A stretch of 64,000 bases of DNA from an uncultured Oscillospiraceae bacterium (GTDB lineage: Bacteria > Bacillota > Clostridia > Oscillospirales > Ruminococcaceae): NCBI GenBank assembly GCA_910584715.1, contig CAJUAN010000005.1:72429-136428 (forward strand), given 5' to 3'. Below the pieces are notes generated by a model, which was not told where the DNA came from, searched no databases, and saw only the letters and a list, made by a program, of their open reading frames with translations. Shown piece after piece: positions 57,824-64,000 of this stretch. The first letter of the stretch is position 1. Each line of letters begins with the position of its first letter. Made by a program: the position numbers and the translations under genes.

Positions 57824-60127
57824 ATGCGCAAATATTCAAAAATAATCGTTATTATCGCATCATATGCGGCGTTTGCACTTACAGCTTTAAACATAGCGCT
57901 CAGAATACCCGCCTATACGAACGTCATCATGGGCTGCTTTGCCGCGGCGGCGGCAGTATCGGTTGCAATACTTGCGTTCTTCATCATTAATTTTGAAAGG
58001 GAAAGAGCCCGCAAAGAGCGCGAAAACATCTCAAGGATCATGCAGAGCATAAACGCCATGGCTATCCTTTGGGACGCGGATTTCAGATACGTGGAAGTAA
58101 ACAGCTGTCTGACAAACGCCATAGGCTATACGTCGCAGGATCTGTCGGATATCAAGACGCTTAAAAAAGTCCTTCCTTCCGACGCTTTCGCTCCCAGCCT
58201 CCAGGCAGTGGTGAACAACCGCGACGAGGAATTCTACGTTACCGCAAAGGGCGGCGCAAAGGTCTGCACAATATGGAACACTTCGATAGTAAGCGTTTCT
58301 TCCGACCGCAAGCGCACCCGTTATCTTATGCTTTCAATAGGTCTCGATCTTTCCGAATCAATCAGAATGAAAGAAGACCTTATCAAATATTCCAAGGAGC
58401 TTGCCGAATCCGAGACCCGCTACAGCCTTTCAATGGAGCTTTCCGAAATAGGACTTCTCCTGAAAGCTTCGGGAAGCAGCAGCTACTATGTTTCCCAGCA
58501 GCTCAGGAATATGCTCGGCATAAACAGCGAATACATTTCCGACGGAGTCCTAAGAGCGAGGTTCCACCCCTCCGACGTAATGACCTTTGACGCTCTCGGG
58601 GGCGCTATGGTAAACTGCGCGGCTCAGGACGCTCAGGACGAAGAGTCCGCAAGAACCGTTCACTGCACCGAATTCAGACTTCTCTCCGCTGATAATACCT
58701 ATCACTGGTACCAGTTCCGCTACAAAATCAATCCCGCCGAAACAAAGCTCCTTGCCGACATAGGCGGCGCGATACTGGATATTACCCAGAACAAGGAAAA
58801 AGACAGCCTTATCGAGAAAATGGCGTATATCGACGACGTCACTCAGATCTATAACAGAAACAAGTTCATGCAGATAGGCCAGGAGACCTTCGAGTGCTCC
58901 CGCGATTCCGGTATCACTTACTGGGTGATCGTTCTGGATATCGACAATTTCCACATTATCAACGACACCTGCGGCTATACGAACGGAAACAAGCTTCTTA
59001 ACGAGTTCGGAAAGGTAGTTCAGGACTCACTTACATCGGGCGGCTTCGGCGCAAGAATAGGCGGCGATAACTTTGCCCTGCTTATCCGCGATATCGGCGA
59101 CGAGAGTCTTCCCGTAAATATTATACGCACTATCCAGGATAAATTCAAGACCATGTGCGCCGATAATTTTTCCTCACAGGGAATGACCTGTTCGGCAGGC
59201 TACTGCAAGATGTCCGACGGCGGCGAGGACTTCGCAAAGGTTCTCGACCACGCGGAATTCTCACTCAGTATGTCCGACGGAACCAAGAACGATATTATCC
59301 GCTACGACAACGCTGTACATGACAAAATCATCAAAAGCGCGGCTATTGAAAACGAGCTTGTCAAGGCAATCGAGAACCACGAACTGGTACTTTACTATCA
59401 GCCGAAAATACACTTGGGCAACGGTACGCTTATCGGCATGGAAGCGCTTATCCGCTGGGTAAGACCTGACGGCACGGTAGTTCCTCCATCGGAGTTTATC
59501 CCCGTGGCTGAAAGCTCGCTGCTCATCACTAAGATAAGCGATTTCGTACTGTACGAAGCCTGCCGCCAGAACAAGGCATGGCAGGATATGGGACTTCCCC
59601 CTATCACGGTATCCATCAACCTTACCGCCGTTGACTTCTACCAAACCGACGTTAAGGAATCCATTATCAAGGCGCTGGACGCGACCGGTCTCGACCCCCA
59701 GTGGCTGGACGTGGAACTTACCGAGTCCCTTGCGCTGAAGGATATCGACCACGCTATCCAGCAGATGCAGGAGATCAGAGACCTGGGAGTAAAGCTTTCC
59801 ATGGACGATTTCGGTACGGGCTATTCGTCGCTAAGCTATATTCAGGTGCTGCCTATCACGCTTCTGAAGCTGGATCGCTCCTTTATAATGTATCTTGAGG
59901 AAGACGAGATATCCCGCGAGATAGTCTCCGCGGTAATCAGGATAGCAAAGTCCAAAAAGATAGAAACTATCGCCGAGGGTATCGAGACCATAGGTCAAGC
60001 GGATATCCTGAAAGAAGCGGGCTGCGACCACGCTCAGGGATATTTCTACGGCAAGCCTATGCCCAAGGATAAGTTTGAGGAATTTATGCAGATGAAAGCC
60101 AGGGAGTCTGCGTCTGTAAATGCATAA
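57824..60127 (+). CDS. Membrane-bound PAS/GGDEF/EAL cyclic-di-GMP protein
   Basis: 767 aa. Two N-terminal transmembrane helices (~5-25, ~33-57), two PAS-like segments (~75-185 and ~200-325), a GGDEF domain altered to GGDNF (413-417), and an EAL domain with EALIRW (from E540), NLTAVDFYQ, ELTES, DDFGTGYSS, KLDRSF and AEGIET intact. EAL activity (c-di-GMP hydrolysis) is likely; the GGDEF half is probably non-catalytic and may bind GTP as an allosteric site. The start at 57824 is preferred because GGAGG is about 8-10 nt upstream; 57800 is too close to be used. Own promoter and structured leader. Confidence 0.92.
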   Translation: MRKYSKIIVIIASYAAFALTALNIALRIPAYTNVIMGCFAAAAAVSVAILAFFIINFERERARKERENISRIMQSINAMAILWDADFRYVEVNSCLTNAIGYTSQDLSDIKTLKKVLPSDAFAPSLQAVVNNRDEEFYVTAKGGAKVCTIWNTSIVSVSSDRKRTRYLMLSIGLDLSESIRMKEDLIKYSKELAESETRYSLSMELSEIGLLLKASGSSSYYVSQQLRNMLGINSEYISDGVLRARFHPSDVMTFDALGGAMVNCAAQDAQDEESARTVHCTEFRLLSADNTYHWYQFRYKINPAETKLLADIGGAILDITQNKEKDSLIEKMAYIDDVTQIYNRNKFMQIGQETFECSRDSGITYWVIVLDIDNFHIINDTCGYTNGNKLLNEFGKVVQDSLTSGGFGARIGGDNFALLIRDIGDESLPVNIIRTIQDKFKTMCADNFSSQGMTCSAGYCKMSDGGEDFAKVLDHAEFSLSMSDGTKNDIIRYDNAVHDKIIKSAAIENELVKAIENHELVLYYQPKIHLGNGTLIGMEALIRWVRPDGTVVPPSEFIPVAESSLLITKISDFVLYEACRQNKAWQDMGLPPITVSINLTAVDFYQTDVKESIIKALDATGLDPQWLDVELTESLALKDIDHAIQQMQEIRDLGVKLSMDDFGTGYSSLSYIQVLPITLLKLDRSFIMYLEEDEISREIVSAVIRIAKSKKIETIAEGIETIGQADILKEAGCDHAQGYFYGKPMPKDKFEEFMQMKARESASVNA

Positions 60128-60240
60128 CGCTTAAATATCCCCCGCCTGAAAAGACGGGGGAAAATGCGGTTTTAACGGACCTCAGGTCCTTATAAAAAAC
60201 GTTCCGAGAGACGTTTACAATACGAGGGAGGAGTTTTATT

Positions 60241-61326
60241 ATGGCAAAAAAAAGAATTGGTATCCTTACAAGCGGAGGGGACTGCCCCGGTCTGAACGCT
60301 ACTATCAGAGGCGTGGCTAAAGCCTGCTTCGAGCGTATGGGCGAGGACAATGTGGAGATAGTGGGTATCCAGAACGGATACTACGGTCTGATAAACAATA
60401 TCGCAAAGGAAATGAAGCCCTCGGATTTTTCGGGTATTCTCACTCAGGGCGGCACTATTCTTGGTACAAAGCGTCAGCCGTTCAAGATGATGTCCGTTAT
60501 CGGCGAGGACAACGTGGACAAGGTAAAGGCCATGAAAGACACCTACAAAAAGCAGAAACTCGACTGTCTGCTGACTTTAGGCGGAAACGGTACTCACAAG
60601 ACCGCAAACCTGCTCTCCGACGAGGGTCTGAACGTTATCGGTCTGCCCAAGACTATTGACAACGACATTTATGGCACCGAGGTGACTTTCGGTTTCCACA
60701 CAGCCGTTGATATCGCTACCGACGTTATTGACCGCCTCCATACCACCGCCGCGTCCCATAGCCGTATCCTTATGGTTGAGATAATGGGAAACAAAGCCGG
60801 CTGGCTCACGCTTTACGCGGGCATCGCGGGAGGCGCGGATATAATCATAATTCCTGAAATTCCCTACGATCCGAAAAAGGTCATAGACGCTCTCAATAAG
60901 AGAAGTGCGGCGGGAAAAGCTTTCTCTATCGTAGCTGTCGCGGAGGGCGCGTTTGATACGGAAGAAGCAAAAATGAAGAAGAAAGAACGTGCAAAGGCAC
61001 GTCAGGAGGCAGGAATAGCTACCGCAACCAACCGCCTTGCCGCCCAGATACAGCAGGGCACGGGAATAGACACAAGGGTCTGCGTTCCTGGACATATGCT
61101 CCGAGGAGGAAGTCCCTCGGCGTATGACAGAGTACTCGCCACTAAGTTCGGCGTAAGAGCCGCAAAGCTTATTGAGCAGGAAAAATACGGCTACTCGGTA
61201 GCAATGGTAAAGGGTCTTATTACAGAAAATCCCCTGTCCGAGGTCGCGGGCAAGACAAAATTCGTTACCGAAGAACACCAGCTTGTGGTTACCGCAAGAC
61301 ATCTGGGTATATCATTTGGAGACTAA
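60241..61326 (+). CDS. pfkA: 6-phosphofructokinase, group III-like
   Basis: 361 aa. ILTSGGDCPGLNA (phosphate loop), GGNGTHKTA and PKTIDNDI with the catalytic Asp, and MLRGGSPSAYDR. The nucleotide-selecting positions read Gly in GGNGT and Lys in PKTIDND. In family knowledge, Gly with Lys marks ATP-using mixed-group enzymes, Asp with Lys marks pyrophosphate users, and Gly with Gly marks classical ATP-PFK. This one fits the mixed group, but Asn replaces the usual Asp in GGD/NGT. GAGGGAGGAG lies upstream of the ATG. A terminator follows the gene by 12 nt. Confidence 0.9.
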   Translation: MAKKRIGILTSGGDCPGLNATIRGVAKACFERMGEDNVEIVGIQNGYYGLINNIAKEMKPSDFSGILTQGGTILGTKRQPFKMMSVIGEDNVDKVKAMKDTYKKQKLDCLLTLGGNGTHKTANLLSDEGLNVIGLPKTIDNDIYGTEVTFGFHTAVDIATDVIDRLHTTAASHSRILMVEIMGNKAGWLTLYAGIAGGADIIIIPEIPYDPKKVIDALNKRSAAGKAFSIVAVAEGAFDTEEAKMKKKERAKARQEAGIATATNRLAAQIQQGTGIDTRVCVPGHMLRGGSPSAYDRVLATKFGVRAAKLIEQEKYGYSVAMVKGLITENPLSEVAGKTKFVTEEHQLVVTARHLGISFGD

Positions 61327-61338
61327 AATCACACAGCA

Positions 61339-61376
61339 GGACGGGACAGGGCTTCACAGCATTGTCCCGTCCTTAA
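61339..61376 (+). terminator. Terminator after pfkA
   Basis: GGACGGGACA (61339-61348) and TGTCCCGTCC (61363-61372), tail TTAAAATTT. Confidence 0.8.
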
Positions 61377-61794
61377 AATTTATTGCTATATATAATTACA
61401 ATAGCATAAAAAACAAATCCAAAATCCAAAAGCGTCAGCAGACTCGCGCCTTATGTGATAATGTTCTTGAACGGAGATTATCTTTCTGTGAGCCAAAGTT
61501 GCAATTTTATTAAATTTTCTGCTGTCCGTCAGACTCCGTTTTCCAATCTTTGATTCTGTACTTACGCGCTAACAGAGGCTTTGCCGACTGCACAGCAAAT
61601 ATGTGATTGTGCTGTAATTACAACGTTAATGCTGCTGCATCTCAACGTTTTCAATTAATCCTGATAACCAATTAAAAAATCAAGACAAAATTCGAATATA
61701 TGATTTTGCGCAGATTTTTTATTTACATTTTTAATCGTTTATTAGAATAAGCTGCAATCCGTTTAACTATATAAATTCAAAGGAAGCTGTAAAT
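61377..61794 (+). other. Non-coding gap with dispersed element copy C
   Basis: About 420 AT-rich nt, no gene. TGCTAT/ATAGCA hairpin near 61381; ACAGCA...TGCTGT near 61598. Copy C of the dispersed element occupies about 61684-61730; its 3' 28 nt (from TTTTGCGCAGATTTTTTA) match copy A at 26 of 28 positions. TTTACA followed by TAGAAT about 15 nt later may be the WYL gene promoter. Confidence 0.5.
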
Positions 61795-62721
61795 ATGAAG
61801 ATCGACCGTCTTATAGGAATACTTTCAATTCTTTTGCAAAGGGACAAGGTAACAGCCGCCGAGCTTGCGGAAAAATTCGAGGTGTCCCGCCGCACTGTCG
61901 TCCGCGATATTGAGGATATCTCAAAGGCCGGTATCCCAATTACGGCGTCGCAGGGGCGAAACGGCGGGATTTCAATAATGGAGGGCTTCAGGCTTGACCG
62001 CACCCTGCTTTCCTCCGAGGACATGAAAGCGATACTGACAGGCTTGCAGGGGCTTGACAGTGTAAGCGAAAGCAGCCGTTACCGCCGCCTTATGGAAAAG
62101 CTCGACGCGGAAAACGCCGCAAACACGGAAAATGCGGGAAACAGCATTATTGTCGATCTGTCCTCGTGGGATAAAAGCATGGTGTCCTCGAAGCTTGAAA
62201 TGATAAAGTCCGCTATCGGAAACCAAGAAAAAATTTCATTTATGTACTATTCGCCCGAACGCACCGAGGAGCGGACTATCGAACCGTACCGTCTCGTTTT
62301 CCAGTGGGCAAGCTGGTATGCATGGGGGTACTGTGAAAAGCGGAAGGACTACCGGATGTTCAAACTGACGAGAATGACTGAGCTGCACGCCTCGGGCGAA
62401 AAGTTTTTACCTCGTGAGATACCCGTCTACAGCTGCGACAAGCTAAGACACACAAAGGGTGAAATTGCAGTCAAGGTAAGATTTGACAGCTCCGTTATGT
62501 GGAGGCTTGTAGACGAATTCGGCGCGGAGTATCTTTCCTCTGCCGCAAACGGAAGCATAGATAAGGACGGGAGCATTACCCTCGATTTCACATGGTCGGA
62601 CGTCCCGTCGTTTTTCTCGTATATAGCGGGCTTTCGCGAAGCTGCGGAAATTATCGCTCCCGAAGAATACCGAAAGGAATATGCGGAATTGCTTGAAAAT
62701 ATGCTGAAAAAACACCGGTGA
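61795..62721 (+). CDS. HTH and WYL domain transcriptional regulator (YafY type)
   Basis: 308 aa. N-terminal HTH_11 (RLIGILSILLQRDKVTAAELAEKFEVSRRTVVRDIEDI), a helical middle, and a WYL domain (ISFMYYSPERTEERTIEPYRLVFQWASWYAWGYCEKRKDYRMFKLTRM spans it) whose aromatic residues usually bind a ligand or nucleic acid. C-terminal extension WCX-like. AAAGGA lies about 12 nt upstream of the ATG. The family often regulates stress or DNA-damage genes; targets here unknown. It ends in a shared terminator. Confidence 0.9.
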   Translation: MKIDRLIGILSILLQRDKVTAAELAEKFEVSRRTVVRDIEDISKAGIPITASQGRNGGISIMEGFRLDRTLLSSEDMKAILTGLQGLDSVSESSRYRRLMEKLDAENAANTENAGNSIIVDLSSWDKSMVSSKLEMIKSAIGNQEKISFMYYSPERTEERTIEPYRLVFQWASWYAWGYCEKRKDYRMFKLTRMTELHASGEKFLPREIPVYSCDKLRHTKGEIAVKVRFDSSVMWRLVDEFGAEYLSSAANGSIDKDGSITLDFTWSDVPSFFSYIAGFREAAEIIAPEEYRKEYAELLENMLKKHR

Positions 62722-62755
62722 AATAATTAACCTGTGATTAGGATAAAATAAAAGG

Positions 62756-62797
62756 GAGCGTACCGCCAATATTAAACCCGGCGGTACGCTCTCTCTT
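62756..62797. terminator. Bidirectional terminator between the WYL gene and valS
   Basis: GAGCGTACCGCC (62756-62767) and GGCGGTACGCTC (62780-62791), perfect 12-bp stem, T-rich on both strands. Confidence 0.92.
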
Positions 62798-62822
62798 TTA
62801 CAGTATTTGATTTAATTTTGTA

Positions 62823-64000
62823 TCAGCTAAGAGCGGCAATGGACTGCTCTATCTTAGCAATTTTCTCCTGCGCCTTTGCAAGCTTAGCCTTTTCCGCCTC
62901 AACCTGCGCCGCGGGAGCTTTCGCAACAAAGCCCTGATTGTTCAGCTTATTGGACGAGAAATCAATGTCCTTTTGAACAGCCGCCTTTTCTTTGGTAAGA
63001 CGCGCAAGCTCCTTTTCCTTGTCAACAAGCTCGTCCATGGGAATGAAAATTCTCGCGCTGTCGGTAACGACCGTAACCGCGTCGGGCATATCAATTTTGT
63101 CAGCGATCTCAACAGAGGAAGCAGACGCCAGTCTCTCAAAGAAAAGCTTGCCCTGCTCGAAAATTGACCCGTCCGCGGTCTCGATGTGGAGAGCCGCTTT
63201 CTTGGAGGGCGGTACGTTCATTTCCGCGCGGCGGTTCCTTATGCCGCGGATAGCCGCGATTATCTTCTCGAACTGCTTTTCCTCCTCGTCAAAGGTCAGC
63301 TTTTCGTCATACTGGGGGAATTCCGACAGAATACAGGGTACGCCGCTGTCGGAAACGGCAGACCAAATTTCCTCCGTAACGAACGGCATAAAGGGGTGCA
63401 GAAGCTTCAGCATACCCTGCATTACCCAGACAAGGACAGCCTGCGCCGTCTCTGCGGTCTCGCCGCCTGCCGCAATTCTTGGCTTCGTCAGCTCGATATA
63501 CCAGTCGCAGTAAACGTCCCAAATAAAGTCGTACAACTTAGCTACAGCCACGCCAAGCTCAAAGGCTTCAAGGTTTTCGTTGACCTCTTTTGCAAGAGTG
63601 TTGAATTTTCCTATTATCCACTTGTCCTCGATATTCAGATTGGAGGGCAGACCGTTCAGCTTAAAATCATCGGGCAGATTCATCATGATAAAGCGTGAAG
63701 CGTTCCAAAGCTTGTTGGCAAAGTTGCGGGAGGCTTTAACTTTTTCCTCCATATAACGCATATCGTTTCCGGGGGAATTGCCCGTCGCAAGCATAAAGCG
63801 GAGAGCGTCCGCGCCGTATTTTTCAATTTCCTCCAGCGGGTCTATGCCGTTGCCGAGTGATTTGGACATCTTCCGTCCCTGTGAATCCCGTACCAAGCCG
63901 TGTATCAGAACCGTGTCAAAAGGCGGCTTGCCGGTGTTTTCGATACCGCTGAACATCATTCTTATTACCCAGAAAAAGATGATGTCGTAGCCCGTAACAA
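62823..64000 (-). CDS. valS: Valyl-tRNA synthetase, C-terminal part (5' end beyond window)
   Basis: About 390 codons are visible; the frame continues past the right edge (YDIIFFWVIRMMFSG precedes the KMSKS region). KMSKS in GRKMSKSLGNGIDP is the ATP-binding class I motif. Anticodon-binding helical domain with FANKLWNASRF and VTEEIWSAV, and a C-terminal coiled coil (KEKAAVQKDIDFSSNKLNNQ and EKAKLAKAQEKIAKIEQ) typical of ValRS. It charges tRNA-Val and edits threonine in a domain outside the window. It ends in a bidirectional terminator. Confidence 0.96.
   Translation of the reverse strand, partial: VTGYDIIFFWVIRMMFSGIENTGKPPFDTVLIHGLVRDSQGRKMSKSLGNGIDPLEEIEKYGADALRFMLATGNSPGNDMRYMEEKVKASRNFANKLWNASRFIMMNLPDDFKLNGLPSNLNIEDKWIIGKFNTLAKEVNENLEAFELGVAVAKLYDFIWDVYCDWYIELTKPRIAAGGETAETAQAVLVWVMQGMLKLLHPFMPFVTEEIWSAVSDSGVPCILSEFPQYDEKLTFDEEEKQFEKIIAAIRGIRNRRAEMNVPPSKKAALHIETADGSIFEQGKLFFERLASASSVEIADKIDMPDAVTVVTDSARIFIPMDELVDKEKELARLTKEKAAVQKDIDFSSNKLNNQGFVAKAPAAQVEAEKAKLAKAQEKIAKIEQSIAALS

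Noticed and set aside
1..64000. CRISPR array, prophage or insertion sequence
   Set aside because: No regular repeat-spacer series, integrase, transposase, terminase or capsid-like protein was found on either strand.

Overview
The window reads as a chromosomal segment of a Gram-positive anaerobe of class Clostridia, most likely an Oscillospiraceae/Ruminococcaceae-type gut or rumen bacterium. Evidence: complete [FeFe]-hydrogenase maturation genes (hydE, hydF, hydG and the TM1266-type regulator), rubrerythrin, a meso-diaminopimelate dehydrogenase, a GH74 xyloglucanase lipoprotein, L-fucose isomerase, SpoIIR and a SigH-type sigma factor, consensus TTGACA/TATAAT promoters with 17-nt spacers, and strong purine-rich ribosome binding sites. 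No phage, insertion sequence, integrase or CRISPR array was seen, so it looks like core chromosome rather than an island.

Layout. 1-8.3 kb: fucose isomerase, a LytTR regulator, a GT2-GtrA glycosyltransferase, a hydrolase and a phosphodiester-glycosidase pair. 8.4-10.1 kb: a PadR/DUF2812 module with an operator-like palindrome. 10.2-15.3 kb: a TetM/EF-G-like GTPase fused to a YacP/Rae1-like NYN nuclease domain, preceded by a 14-codon leader ORF, then Bcp, TrmO, a GNAT enzyme and rubrerythrin. 15.3-21.5 kb (minus): an aminotransferase, a soluble hydrogenase-like chemoreceptor and the GH74 lipoprotein. 21.6-28.6 kb (plus): cytidine deaminase, two proteins with GHL10-like barrels (one with a C-terminal amidase) and a MATE pump. 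28.7-36.1 kb (minus): hydF, hydG, hydE and TM1266, with an RHH protein and a VOC protein among them, then pnuC behind an attenuator-like leader, and pgk. 36.2-43.5 kb (minus): a large hybrid histidine kinase, a zinc-ribbon protein, SigH-like factor, a lone fumarase beta subunit, DivIVA and SpoIIR. 43.6-49.6 kb: tRNA-Thr, an ATPase, a LUD protein, a candidate small RNA, a dehydratase component, a FliD-like protein and Ddh. 49.9-57.5 kb (minus): a BceAB-like transporter with a linked peptidoglycan glycosyltransferase, and a PhoPR-type two-component system with endonuclease III. 57.8-64 kb: a GGDEF/EAL protein, phosphofructokinase, a WYL regulator and the 3' part of valS.

How the parts may work together. 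HydE, HydG and HydF build the H-cluster. The cytosolic receptor at 17.2-19.1 kb keeps four H-cluster-type cysteines ahead of a chemoreceptor signalling domain, so it may be a client of the maturases that senses H2 or redox state. Envelope genes (MtgA, BceAB, Ddh, amidase, DivIVA, SpoIIR) form a second theme.

The most unusual observations are the ribosomal-protection GTPase/Rae1-like fusion with its overlapping leader ORF, the hydrogenase/MCP receptor, two leaders with terminator-like hairpins (pnuC and the hyd maturation operon), a candidate small RNA at 46.1 kb, and a dispersed 40-50 nt element with three copies. All functional statements come from reading the sequence; no database search was run.
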